NCBI GenBank assembly: GCA_033064195.1
Contig: JARBJD010000065.1
Span: 124,001-188,000 of the forward strand
Direction of reading: 5' to 3'
Source of the DNA: Blattamonas nauphoetae
Taxonomy: Eukaryota > Preaxostyla > Oxymonadida
Length of the DNA stretch: 64,000 nucleotides
This document shows, in pieces, positions 31,214 to 44,800 of the stretch; within the stretch, counting starts at the first letter, position 1, and each line of letters opens with the position of its first letter. Below the pieces are notes generated by a model. That model saw only the letters and a list, made by a program, of their open reading frames with translations, did no database searches and was not told the DNA's origin. The translations under genes were made by a program, and so were the position numbers.

Positions 31214-31561
31214 TATATTGGATCTCATCTCTTTTTTCAGAACATCTCATCCCACAGCCATCCAAAATTACACACACTGTTCTTCCTCCTGTTGAACCAT
31301 CTCACATTTTACTTCTTCATTCACACTATTTTGAAGTATTTTTGTGAACCGGGAACAAATTTACTTTCGTACAGTTCTCTCATTCGCCTGTTTCTGAGAA
31401 GGACATCACACAGATCTTGTGGTATTTTGGTCCATCCATCCGTAGTGAAATTACCCTTAAGGCAGATTCATAAAAAACTATTGTTTTTTTCTGAGCATAA
31501 AATGATTATTGAGGTCTATTGATGTTTCTTTTCTCGATCGAACCATTTGTTCTCGCAGACC
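31214..31561. other. Intergenic between DAD1 and the giant gene
   Basis: 348 bp holding the DAD1 3' flank and the presumed promoter of the giant gene. Only short ORFs are present and no element was recognised. Confidence 0.4.
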
Positions 31562-34500
31562 ATGACTGAAATCAGTCCGGAACAATATCGTCTCTTTTTC
31601 TATCCTGACTTGATATGTTTTCTCTTCATTCTGTAGGATGGGTCCAGACAGTCAACTTTGACTGGGATTCACTCGATGAGCCAATTGAATACATGAAACA
31701 GATTTCTAAGTGCGCTACCTCGCTAGAAGATTTCAGAGATCGTTATATCTATACAAGGAAGCGTCTACTGTTCCTTTCTCGTCTCGCAAGTACGGGAATT
31801 CACATCAAACTCGCCACTTTCATCGCAAACGAATTTTACAAGTCGGCTGAATGTATGGCGTTTATATTCTTCTCATTGAATTATTTATTTTTTTAAAAAT
31901 CCGTTTAGCTGAGATGAAGACCAGAAATATGCTTGACAACAAGGGATTCAAAGGTTCTTTTCATTCCATCTCTTCACTGTTGATACCTAATTTCAATCAG
32001 CATCTGCCGGTGATCTCGCGAAATATGATGAGTGTCATCCATTAACGTCACTGCCAGAACATATGCAAACGATATGGTCTGGAAAGAGTGACTCCGGAAA
32101 TATTGGGTACAAACCAGGAATGCGACCTCTTCCTGGAGGACCAGTGAAAAAAGCCAAGGCCAAGTGGGTCAAACAAAACGGTCAATGGGTCCAGGTCAAG
32201 CCACAAGAGGAGGAAGATGATGGAGAGGAATTCGAAGAAGTTGTCGGAGCAGACGGAAAGCGAGTCCGTCGGGTCGTAAAAGAAGGTGCATCACGCGCGA
32301 AAAAGGGAAAAGCTGGTGTTACCCAAAAAACGGAGATCACAGAAAAGGGAGGAGGAGACGATGAAGAAGAGACACAGCAAAGTCAGGGAATGAAAGCTTT
32401 TGCCAAGCGAAAGAAAGCCGCACAAGAAAGCAAACAAGACAAAGAAGATGAAGATGATAAAGATGCAACTGTTCTCAGTGTTAAACTTCCTGCACCCATA
32501 CCAAAAGTCGATCTAAATGGACCGGAACCAGATCTCTCTAAAATGTCGGCTGTACAACGGATGATCTACGAAAAACGAAAGAAAGAGAAGGAAGCTGAAG
32601 AGGCACAACATCCAAAATCTCCATCTCCCATTCCAGCCTCACAAAGAACTGGAGCACAAAAACCAGCTACATATGCTCCATCTGCTGTTACAACCAAAAT
32701 TGGTGCTTTAATGAGCAAATATGAGAAGGATGTCCCTCATAAAATGGAAAAAGTTAAGATCAAAGTCCTCAACGGAAAGAAGATGATGATCGGTCCAGAT
32801 GGTACTGTTTTGGGAGAATACAAGGGATTCATTCCAGGAGAAGGCAACTGGAAGGAAGGTGAAGAATATGGCGCATACATTCGAAGCAACTATGTTGAAT
32901 CAACCGGTCCTGGTGGGGCAAAGATCTTCCGCCCTGCCTACCAATACAAAGGAGACACAGATCCCGGCCCTACAGAAACTAGGAAAGTCACTGTTAAGAA
33001 TGGAAGTGTTTTGGTGGAGAGGAAGCCTGATGATCCAATCCTGAAGCGCGATGGAGAAAAAGCGAAATATGAAGGAGAGTATACTGGATATTTGAAAGAC
33101 GAAGCAAAGATGGAAGAAGGAAAAAGCTATACTGTTCAAATTCCAGTTGCTCTCATCAAAACAATTGGTCCAGCTGGCAATATGTTCCTTCACGATGCTG
33201 TCGAAGTCGCTGAAGTTGGAGGTGACGAAAGTTCGCCAACTGCTAAAGCTGAGAAAAGAACTATTGAAATCAATGACGGACGAAAAATGCTTCTTAGAAA
33301 GGAAGATGATCCCCAACGCAGCAAACCTGGTGAAGAAGGTCAGTTTGAAGCTGAATACACGGGAAGAATCCCTGGTGAAGAAAAAATGAAAGAAGGAAAG
33401 AAATATGACATCCTCCTCAAGCATGATTGTCTGAAAACTGAAGGTGTTCTCGGAAAAAGGGAAATCAAATCAGTCCGTGAAGCTGTCGATGTCTCGCATG
33501 AAAACGCCACTCCTCGCCAAATCGAAATTGTGAAAAGCCGGAAAATGCTTATCAAAGAAGATTATGACGGAAAAAGCAAAAAGGAGGAAGATAAATTCAA
33601 CGGAGAAATTGTTGGTCGTGTGGACCAAGAACAAACTTTTGAGGAAGGAAAAACTTATAACTCAAAGATTATTGATCTTGTTACAACAAGTGGACCAGAA
33701 GGACGCCGTATTCTCCGCACCCAAACCGAATTATCTAATCCAAATCTCGGAGTTGTCGGAGCAGCTGTTGAACACGACCAAGGAGAGCCAGGCAATGACA
33801 AAAAGCAATACAAAGTGAAAGTTAAGGACGGGAAGAAGATTCTCGTTGACGAAGACGGCAAAGAAATCGGTGAATACATGGGATACATTCCAGGTGAGGA
33901 GCACATGAAAGATGGAGAGACATACGATGTGGTCCTCTCCACAAATCTCGTCAAAACACTTGGCCCGAACAAAGCCCCACAATACCAAGATCCGACAGAC
34001 GCTCGCGGAGGTATGGGTGCTCAGAACGACTGGAACGGGGCTGAAAAGGAGGAAAGGACGATCGAAATCAAAAATGGGAAGAAAATGCTTCTCCGAAAGG
34101 AAGACGACCCTCTCAGGTCACTTCCTGGTGATGAGGGGCTGTATGAGGGAGAATATGCAGAGTACATTCCAGGCGAAGAGGAATGGAAGGATGGTGACAC
34201 ACTCCAAGTTGAGATTCCAAAGAATTACGTCACAATGAAAGGGCCGAATGGGACGACAGTTCTGAGACATGGAAACGACAAATCAACTACTGATGGAGTT
34301 GGAGGAAAGAAGAAAAGCGGTGATGAAGTCGCTTTAGAGAAGAAAACAATCAAAGTCATCAACGGAAAGAAGATGGTTCTCGACGAAGCCGGAAACGTGA
34401 TTGGGGAATACATGGGCTACATTCCAGGCGAAGAGAACTGGAAAGAAGGGGAACAATACGACGTTCTGTTGAAGGATGATTATCGAATGGAAGCTGGACC

Positions 34501-37500
34501 CAACGGACAAGCCAAAATGTATCCGAGACACGCACAGAGCGCTGCCAGTGGAATCGGTGAGGCTCGTAAGATTGAAATCAAAGACGGGAAGAAGATGCTT
34601 CTCCGAAAAGATGATGATCCTCTCAGATCTCTTCCAGGTGACGAAGGAAAGTATGAAGGGGAAATCGTTGATCACATCCCTGATGAGGAGAACTTCGAGG
34701 AAGGCAAAGTGTATAATGTCAATATCGGTCAACTCATCCCAACTGTCGGTCCAAACGGTGATCGCAAACTGTACAGTGCAGAATCACTCCATCCTGACAA
34801 CGCCGGCACGAAAGGAAAGGCGGTGAAGAAAGGATCAGGCGAGCCAGGTTCGGAAACAGAGAAGAGGAAAATCAAAGTTGTGGATGGCAAGAAGATGCTT
34901 CTGGATGAAAATGGAAAGGAAATCGGAGAGTACATGGGATACATCCCAGGCGAGGAGAACTGGAAAGATGGGGAAGTCCACGATGTCATGCTTCCGGTCA
35001 ACTTGGTTGTGTTGAAAGGACCAAACGGAAAGACAAAGGTGTATGATCCTGCAGATACTGATGGAGGACTCGGACGCAGCACGACTGGAGAAGACACAGC
35101 CACGCAAGAAAGAAAAATCAAGATTGTGAATGGGAAGAAGATGATCTTTGACAAAGATGGAAAGATGATTGGTGAATACATGGATTACATACCAGGCGAG
35201 GAGAAATGGAAGGATGGCGAGGAGCACATGGTCCAAGTTCCCATTGATCTTCGCGTGACTTTGGGACCGAACGGACAGAAGCAGGTACGAAGCGGAGGAA
35301 GTGGTGAGGAAGGAGATCTTGAGGGAGAAAACAAGAAAGCGTCCAAAATCCGAATTCGGGACGGAAAGAAGTACATTGTCGATGAGGATGGAAATGAAAT
35401 CGGAGAATACAAAGGTTATATTCCCGGCCAGGAATACATGAAAGAAGGGGAGGAATACACTGTCATGCTTCCTGCTGGAATGATCGAGACGACAGGGCCG
35501 AATGGGGAGAAACTCTTCCGAGACCCAGCCAGTTTCCGAGATGGGTTTGGTGACAAATCAAAGGAAGGAGAAGTGAAGATGAAGGAGAGAACGATCAAAA
35601 TCGACAAAAGTCGAAAGATGCTTCTCAGAAAGAAGAAAGATCCGTTCCGCGGACTCCCTGGAGAGGAGGGCAAGTACGAAGGGGAGTACACTCCATATCT
35701 TCCTGGCGAAGACGCGATGAAAGAAGGCAAAAAGTACAAAGTTATGATTCCAAAGGGATATGAAGTGTTGATTGGACCAAATGGACAACGAATGATCTAC
35801 AACAAGGCGCCTAAGGATGATAAGGAAGTCAAGGAAACTAAGGAAATGAAGATCAAGTTGGTGAATGGGAAGAAGATGGTTCTTGACGAGGCAGGAAACG
35901 TGATCGGGGAATATAAGGGATTCATTCCTGGAGAGGAGAAATGGAAGGAAGGAGAGGAGCAGACAGTCAGCATCCCTGATGACTACATCATCACAACAGC
36001 TCCAGACGGAACCAAACACTACGTCCCGAGATCAGGCCCAACTGGAACAGAAACCAGACAGATCAAGATCATCAACGGAAAGAAAATGTTGGTTGATGAA
36101 AAAGGAAATGTTGTTGGTGAGTATCAGGGATACATCCCGGGCGAGGAGAACATGAAGGAAGGAGAGACGTACAACGTCAAACTCTCCAAAGGATTGGTCT
36201 ATCGCAAAGGACCAAATGGAAACACGATGATTTATGATCCATCAGACGCTCTCGGAGGTCTTGCGGAAGAGCAGAATGATCTCCCAACACAGGTCCGAAA
36301 GATTGAGATCAAGGATGGACGAAAGATGCTTCTCCGAAAAGATGATGATCCTCTCAGATCCCTCCCAGGTGACGAAGGAAAGTATGAAGGGGAATACATG
36401 GACTACATCGAAGGGCAAGAAGATTTGAAGGATGGAGACATTGTCGAAGTCAATATCCCGATCAATCTGAGGATTGGCAAGGGACCGAATGGCCAGACAC
36501 AGATTCATGTTGCTGGACTATCGAAGGAGGCGGAGAAGAAAGGAGGAGATGTGAACACAGAGAAGCAGGTCGTTAAGATCATCAACGGAAAGAAAATGCT
36601 GCTTGATGAAGACGGAAATGTGATTGGGGAATATGTTGGATATATTCCAGGCGAAGAGAACTGGAAGGAAGGGGAAGAGTATGAAGTGATGCTCAAGGAG
36701 GGATATCGTGTCGAACAAGGACCGAATGGGGCGTTCAAAGTGTATCCAAGGAATCATGCGAATGCCGACGACGAAAACGGTGAGACTCGAAAGATTGAGA
36801 TCAAAGACGGGAAGAAGATGCTTCTCCGAAAAGACGACGACCCTCTCAGATCTCTCCCAGGTGACGAAGGAAAGTATGAAGGGGAAATCGTTGATCACAT
36901 CACTGGAGAGCACGAGTTCAAGGAGGGTCAGACGTACGACGTGAAACTCGGACATTTGGTCAGAACTGACGGACCCGATGGAAAGCCTCATCTTCGACTG
37001 GAAGCGAACCTTCACACGGACAACCTTGGAACGAAGGGAAAGGCCGTCAAGAAGGGGACAGGTGAGCCTGGAAAGGAGTTTGAGAACAGACAAATCAAGA
37101 TTGTCAATGGGAAGAAGATGCTTCTGGATGAAAATGGAAATGAAGTTGGGGAGTATATGGGATACATCCCGGGCGAGGAGAACTGGAAGGAAGGAGAGAC
37201 ATACACCGCCAAATTGTCGACAAATCTCGTTGTGACAACAGGACCGAATGGACAGAAGCAAGTCCGTGATCCAAACAACTCACAGGGAGGGTTCGGATCG
37301 GATGTCAAACACGGAAACGTCGCGACACAAGAAAGGAAGATCAAGATCATCAACGGAAAGAAAATGTTGTATGATGAGAACGGGAATGAGATTGGAGAAT
37401 ACATGGATTACATCCCAGGCGAGGAGAACTGGAAGGAGGGCGAAGAACACACTGTTCAGATCCCAATTGATGTGTCAGTGATGATCGGACCCAACGGACA

Positions 37501-40500
37501 GAAGCAGGTCAGATGCAGCGGAAAGGATGACAGGTCACATCCAAATCAGACTGCTGTTGCTCCCGGTGATGCTGGAACAGAACAACGTGTCATTGAAATC
37601 AAGAACGGAAAGAAAATGTTGCTCAGAAAGGAAGATGATCCCCTCAGAGCCCTTCCTGGCGACGAAGGAAAGTATGAAGGTGAGTTGATTGACTACGTTC
37701 CTGGAGAGGGGGCGCTGAAGGATGGAGACCAATTGACCATCACTGTCAACAAGAACCTTCGTTCCTTTAAGAACGGTTCAGGTGAAACACAGCTGACTTC
37801 GGGTCTGGAAACTGGAGCTGATGAGAACGGAGAGATTGCGACTGAAAAGAGAAGCATTCGCGTTGACCAAGGTCGAAAGATGCTCATCCGAAAAGAAGAC
37901 GACCCCAAGCGCAAAATGAGTGGTGAAGATGGAAAGTTCGAAGGACAGTGGATGCCGTATATTCAAGACGAGGAAACGTGGAAGGAGGGCGACACTCACG
38001 AGGTTGATCTCCCGATTCTGTACATGATCCACAAAGGACCTAATGGACAGAACCTCATCAATGTCTGTGATCCTGAAGAGATGAAACAGGAAGACTACGA
38101 CTCGGTCGAGTTCGAGTTCCAGTTTGAAGAGTCTGGACCGAGATTTGTTGAGAAGAAAGCGAAGATTATCAAAACAGATGCGGAAGATGATGATCTGCTT
38201 GCCAATCGTCGTACTGCGGGTGGAGTGGTTGAGGAAGTCCTTGAAAATGATGAGGAAAGCGAGCTTCTTCGCCAGGAGGAAGAGGAACTTCGTCGCAAGC
38301 AAGCTGAAGAAGCAGCGAAGGAGGGACTTGGAATTGACTCGTCGGTCACGTTCACGTTCGATGACCGCTCAGAAAAGATGATTCTGCATGTCTACGATGC
38401 AACCAAGAAGATCTTCACTCATCAGGCCCACAAAGGAAAGGTTGACAAGATGGTCTTGAAGAAGGAAGGCTCCTTCTCATACAGATCTCTTGAACTTGAG
38501 CAGAATCAGGAGAAAGTCAAGTACATCGTTCATGGACCCATCACTTCTCCACAAGAGCTCAACACGATGAAGTGTTACGCTAAGACGCAGGGTGTCATCA
38601 CACAATTCGCCAAGGAGTTCAATGATTGTGGGGTTCCTAAGAAAGTCACTGTTGCTCGTGTTGGTCTTCTTCAATTCGCTGAGCGTGTTGGAATGCCGCT
38701 GTTCTTCGCTGTTCAGACAGACAATGTCGAATATCTGTCTGAAGCGTTCAATGGGGAGGGGGATCGATTCACTCTGATCGACGGAACACAAACAGAACAC
38801 GAAGATCTCGTCGCACTGCAGCATTACACATTCAACAAAATGAACAATGAAATGTTGATTGAGAAGGCTGTTGGTGAGATCACGCCGCTTGGCTACCACT
38901 TTGTCATGACTGAAGCTTGCTCGATGGACAGCCGTTTCTGGACTGGTCAGAGCGGAGCGATCACTCGTTCCAAGTTGGGCGAGTTCATGTCAACTCACAA
39001 CTGCAACAAGGTTTGCGAAATGTTGAGCGTTGAAGAAGGAGAAGACGCCACTGAGACCAGTGAGGAGTCACTTCAGATCATCGAGGCACTGAAGGTTGCT
39101 CTTAAGAGTAAGGAAGACGTGAAAGTTCAAGTTGCGATGGTTCCGTTTGTCACAACCTTCGGAAAACTCGAAATCTGCCTCAATACACCCGCCCTTGAAG
39201 ACGAGGAGCTTCTCACTCTTCTGGTTGAAGGAATCAAGGAGACCAAAGACGATGATCTCCAACAGAAACAACTCGCTGCAATGCTAATCCTCACCCACCG
39301 AGCCAACAACCGTGTCAGAATCGCCAAATTAGGCGCCATTCCACTCATCCTCAAGTTAATCGAATCCCAATATCAGTCGAATGCTGATGTTGTGAAGAGA
39401 GGAGGCCACATTATCTGGAGTCTCACTCGAAAAGAGTCAAACAGACCAATTGTCAGAGACAACAAGGGAATCGCAATTTTGGCAAATTGTGTTGCTTTCT
39501 ACGGCGAGAAGGACGCCGACGCTTGTCAGAAGGCTTGCAACGTGTTGTGGAACATGTCGACTGGAGAAGAGAACAAAAAGGCGTTTATGGACCCATGCGG
39601 AGTTGTTGGAGGCAAGCCACCGAAGACACCATCTGCCTTCCTCACATCATGCTTCAAGATTGTCGAGCAGTGCAAGGCAATCAGCCCAAGAACTGTTCTT
39701 GCTGTTGCTGGAATGCTTCTCAACTTGTCAAACAATGAAGTTCTCGGAGAGTGCATCTACAGTGTTCCAAACTGCCTCCAGACTGTTGCCACAGCCACAT
39801 CAGCAATGATTGAGACTGATCCTCACGTTGGCAACTCGCTGATTTCGCTCATTCAGAATCTTGGCTCTGACGAGAAGGGAGCTGAGAAACTGGTGAAACA
39901 AGGAACACACAAGGTCCTTCTCAAAATGGGAAAAGACTTCAGCAAGAAGCCAGATGGAACCATTGTCGTTGATCGTGTCCTCTCTGCTCTCACAAACATG
40001 TGTGCCTGCGAAGCTGCGATCTCTGGTCTTGTGAATGACGGAGCCATCGACTTCTCAGTGGCTATCATTAAAGAGCACAAGGAAGACGCCAAACTGTGCA
40101 AAGCTGCGTTGGGTGTGATGAGAGAAATCTCGGCTGTTGAGGAATTCGCCGAGCCAATCGCTGATCAAGACGTCATCGATTCAATTCTGGATGTGGGTGA
40201 CCATTACACAATGAACGATGCTCTTGTCGTCGGAACGGCTTTGGAGATTATGGTGAATCTCACAGCAAGCGAAGACTTCAGAACGATGGTCGCTGGAGAG
40301 GAGACACTCAAGAAGATCCTCCAACTTCTGTCGTCTCATGTGATGATTGATGAGGCAGTCGCCATTCTCGGTGTGAAGGTGATTGCGAATATCGCCATCT
40401 CAGATGCTTGCCAGGCTGAGATCGCAAACGCGAACGGAACAGACATTTTGGTCGACATTCTGAAAAAGAGAGCAGGAAAGATCGACAGGTTAGTGTTCAA

Positions 40501-41705
40501 CACAATCGCCTGCCTCTCAAATGTTCTGAATGATGATCAAAACAGTTGTGATTTCGTGGATGGAAAGGGAATTGTTCCTGTGATTAATATTTTGAAGCTA
40601 TGTCTGAACCCAACACAAGAATCTCTCACTCCACTCCCACGAATGACACTGAACGACGAGGAACCGACCCAAGAAGAAGCCTTCAAGCCAGATGTTGCCT
40701 TTGTCCACAATTTGATGAGCAAGTGCTGCAGTGTCCTCGGAAACATCACATTCGTCGAGGACAACATCCAACCACTCCTCGACGAGGGTGTCATGGACGT
40801 CATCTACCAATATCTCGACGTCTTCAACCAACGCGACACAACGCCAGCCCCAGCCACTCTCGCCCTCCCAGTTCTCAACCCATCACCGACAGCATCAATC
40901 TGCATTCGGTCCATCCTCCAACTCTTCAGCAACATCCTTGTCCTCCCATCGGCCAGAGAGGACCTGGCAAAGGACCCAACAGTCTACAAGCATCTCTCCA
41001 ACATCCTCAGAATTGGAGTGAAGAGACAGGAATTGATCTCAAATGGACAAAACTATGAATCACCTGATCCTGGCAAGAAGAAGATGACGATCGGACCAGA
41101 ACATAACTTCTTGTCGTATGGATGCGAGGTAATGCGCAAACTCGCTACCCTTCCGACAGGAAAGGTGGAATTGTCGAAGATCAACGCAATCCCACAGCTG
41201 ATCAAGATTGATCAGATTGAGGCCAAGATCCAAAAAGATATCGAGCGAGACGATGAGGACGAAGATGAACCAGAGTCCGGCGAGGTCCTCATTGAGTCAT
41301 GTAGTGGTGCCCTAACAAACGTCATCACAAAGAGCGGTTTGTTTCTTCATCTTTTTTTCAAATTCTCATACTTCTCTTTTTTTCTTATTCTCATCTTTCT
41401 CGTTTTTTTCATATTCTCATTTTTCTCGTTTTTTAGAAGAGAACTTGGCCCTCTTCATTAAGAGCGGTGGACTTCCAGCATTCAAAGATGTTTTGGAAGC
41501 AGTCGGCACAATCATTGAACCTGCAGCCAAGACGGTGTGTCTTGGTCTCATGAACATCTGCGGAAACAGTGTTTATGCGAAGGAATGTGGAAGTCTTGGT
41601 CTCGCCCCGATCTTGACGAAGGTCAAGAACCAATGGAAAGATGACGGTCCACAAACCGCGAAGTACGCTCAGAGTGCGGTTGAGCGTATCGAAAAGGCTA
41701 AGTAG
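31562..41705 (+). CDS. Giant protein: 21 tandem modules + alpha-kinase-like domain + ARM repeats
   Basis: Exons 31562-31589, 31637-31852, 31909-31953, 32001-41336 and 41437-41705 join in phase to 3,297 residues (MTEISPEQYR to ERIEKAK). Residues 1-120 are helical. About 346-2120 hold 21 modules of 65-90 residues built on NGKKMLLDENGNEIGEY, YIPGEENWKEG and GPNGQ, in a short and a long form. An acidic coiled linker follows. About 2212-2440 match the alpha-kinase fold: YAKTQGVITQFAKEFN, LLQFAERVGMPLFFA, LQHYTFNKM and STHNCNKVCEML. The zinc ligands are kept, but DLQG reads KAVG and TDP reads TEA, so catalysis is probably lost. From ~2450 to the end are armadillo helices. This is likely a cytosolic scaffold; I know of no protein with this order. 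Confidence 0.85.
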
Positions 41706-41854
41706 TAGCCATTGTCAATCTTCCTTTTTTTCCTTTTTTTCTTGACGTCCTTCCCTCTCAGTTCTCGTCTTCTCTTCTGTACCTATGGCGCCCCTTTGAA
41801 AAAATATTCAATCTCAAGTCGAATATAATGAGTTAAACAAGAGTAAAGAGAGAG

Positions 41855-44800
41855 TCAAAGTTCCTCCCGCTCTTTTGAGGCGAGAGGAGGATCCTCCGAT
41901 TGTGGGTCTTTCTGTTGGCCAGATTGTGTCTGTTGGGGTTTCAACTGCTCAGTCTCAATCGTTTCCATGAACGATTTGAATTGCTACGAAATATAAGAGA
42001 GAGGGGGTCAAACCTGGTCTTTGTCTTTCAACCATCCGATCACATCAAGTTTTGAGCGTTGCTTGTCCGGACACACTTCATCACTCCAAATCAGTGCCCC
42101 TTTTCGTCCATCATCTTTGCACCACACACGACTCCAACTCCATTCTCTTCGCAGAATGGCTATACTCACTTTGTCAGCGAGAGAGTTGATGATGTTGAAA
42201 CAGATGGGAGTGGATGTCGAGCTTGAGTCAATGAAAGAGATTGAGAGCTGAGAAAACAACGTCCTGAGTTCCTTTTGTGTTTCTTCAAGTCGTAGGTCAG
42301 TCAGATTGAAGAAAAGAAGGGTTGGTGAGAGGAAGACACTGTTCTCGTCAGTCTATTCGATGAAAAATGATGAACAAAATATCAGAAAAAAGCGAAGAAT
42401 ACCATAAAATCTTGATATCGATGCATTTCTGGTCGCTCCACACAGCTCCGGACAGCCCCAATCGACAGATCTCCACCAGCTGTCTTCCTTGTCTCTCTCA
42501 TCTCCGTTTTCAATTTGTTCAAATCTGTCTTTGTATAAAATGCACCGTTCGGGACGATAATTTCGTGGAGCGACGTCGGAAGAACGACATCAGTGTAAAT
42601 CATGAGACCTGCTGCTTGATGAGCGATGATTGAGTCGCGGAAGGGGCACGCAATGTGTTGATACTCGTGGCAATCAACGACACGATGGTCAATCTGTGAG
42701 GTTTGCAGGAAGTTGTGGAAGGTCGACGAGAGAAGATGGTTGTAGACGAAGACTCGCACAGGGGATTGCTTTTGGGCAGAGAGTATGAAGAGTTTGGTTC
42801 TGTATTCTTCGTGCTTGCCGATTGGGGCAACGAGAATGTTTGCAACGTCGTTTTTCAGGAGTTCTTCATCTCCGACGTCTTTCTCGTTTCGGTCTAGTTT
42901 GCCTGTTGTTGAGATTCGCATTGCTCGCATCGCCTTCGATAGACTTGATCCTTGTTGCAGCTTCATCCGCTCCTTTCGCTTGTCAAACTGGTAGCTGAAG
43001 AGTGATTTCCGGAAGAGGGTCGAATGCATCGAAAGAAACACATTCACCGAAGATTGATCCCAAGTGTGATGGCTGAGGGTGAGTGTGATCTGGTTGGATC
43101 CAGACGCTTGCTGGATATTTCCGATTGATGCATCCTTACTCCAAATATTGCTGAACTGATCCTTGTCCTGATTCATCCTCTCCTTCCACAGCCACACATG
43201 CACTTTATCTCCAAGATCATCAAAGACGATCGTCGTTGGTGATCCAATTGAAGCTCCGACTGTTGCGATCCCATTATTGTCTGTGAGACGCTCGATCCAC
43301 TGCGTGTTCAGACTTGTTTGTGTGAAACGGGACGAAGTCGAGCGATATTTGATTGGAGTGAACGATGCTGGGAGATTGGCAGTGTCAGCAATATGTAACA
43401 CCGCTGTGAGAGAATCTAGATGGAAGGAGAATGCCTGCGTTGGCTTTTCGTTTGACAGAACAATCTTTTGACGGTCACACGACGCAGAAAGTTCGGAAAT
43501 ACTCCAACCTTTTGGTGGATCTAGCGACAGTTTGTATTCAACAGTTCGGAACTCTTTTTGTCCATCTTTCTTCTCTTTGGAGATGAACATGGGGAGATTT
43601 GTGAAGGATGAGGCTTGGTCATCAGAGAATGGTGTTGGGAATCGGTAAAATGAGAGAATCTTCTCCAATTCGGATGGGCAGTGAAGATACGGTGTTAGGA
43701 ACACGTTCATTTCAGCGTTGAAGTGAAGCGTGTTAATAACTGAGAGGATGAACGGAATCTTTCGTTGGCTAACGTCAAGCGGGTTGAAAGAACTGAGGAT
43801 GGAGAGTGTCGGCTTTCCAGATGGTGCAGGGACGGTGAAAGATGCATTATTGTGCTCGACAACATTGAGCAACTCTCGAGTGACAGGAGTGGCACGTGGA
43901 TGTGAAAATGAATGGATAGACTGAATAAGAGACAGATGGGCGATGAATAACGAAGGGAGAATGCTCTCGTGACCATCCATGCGAGGAGTACTGGGATCAA
44001 AAATCAAGTCTTTGAAAGAGGAGAAATCGATGATGGACTCCGAAGTGTGGACGAGAGTATCAAACAGTGGAGTGGCTCTTTGGATGAGCTCAGATGCCTC
44101 CAATGCTTCGAATTCGGCAGGGGAAATGGCTGATGTGGTGTTGTCGATTGATGAGACAAGTGTTGAGGTTTTGAGATCATTCAGAGATCTGGTGTCAGCG
44201 ATCTGACGGATTGTCCTCGCTGAATGGAATCCAAGCTGCTCAAAAGATGTGCGAGTGCTCTTGAGAGAACGAACGAAGCCATTTGTGATGAGAAGGATGG
44301 ACGAATCATCGAGGAGACCAGTGTTCGTAAGAATCTGATTCAATCGTGATACACTATCCCAAGTCTGATTGTTTGATTCATTTGTCGTGAATTCTGCGTT
44401 CGCTTTCAAGAATGAAACCTCACGATCGTTGGCTTCCTCAGTATCTTTGGGAGAACGAGAACGGCGATATTCCCAGATGTGTGTTTCGATCCAATCCATC
44501 ATGAATGATTCAACATTCTTGAGATTTAAGTCTGGTCCTTTTAAAACATCAGAAATGAACCAGAGCTGAAGATTTTTGTCAAGTTTCCCAACGCACCTGT
44601 CGATGAGCCTCGTTTTGAAGGTTTCTTTCTGCCACAAGAAGGCGATCTGTGATGTTCCAGCCTTCATTCCGTCAATGATGTTGATGGCCGTTTGACGATG
44701 GACTGGATTTTGGATATCGATTGACAGAATGTGGGTGAGTGGGATGGTATCTTTGAGAAGAGTGGAATTGATGGAGTTTGGATCTAATTCCTTTTCTTCC

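Noticed and set aside
33340-37404. Long minus-strand ORFs opposite the giant gene
   Set aside because: They mirror the repetitive codon pattern of the module array, give low-complexity Phe/Leu/Ser-rich products and have no family features.
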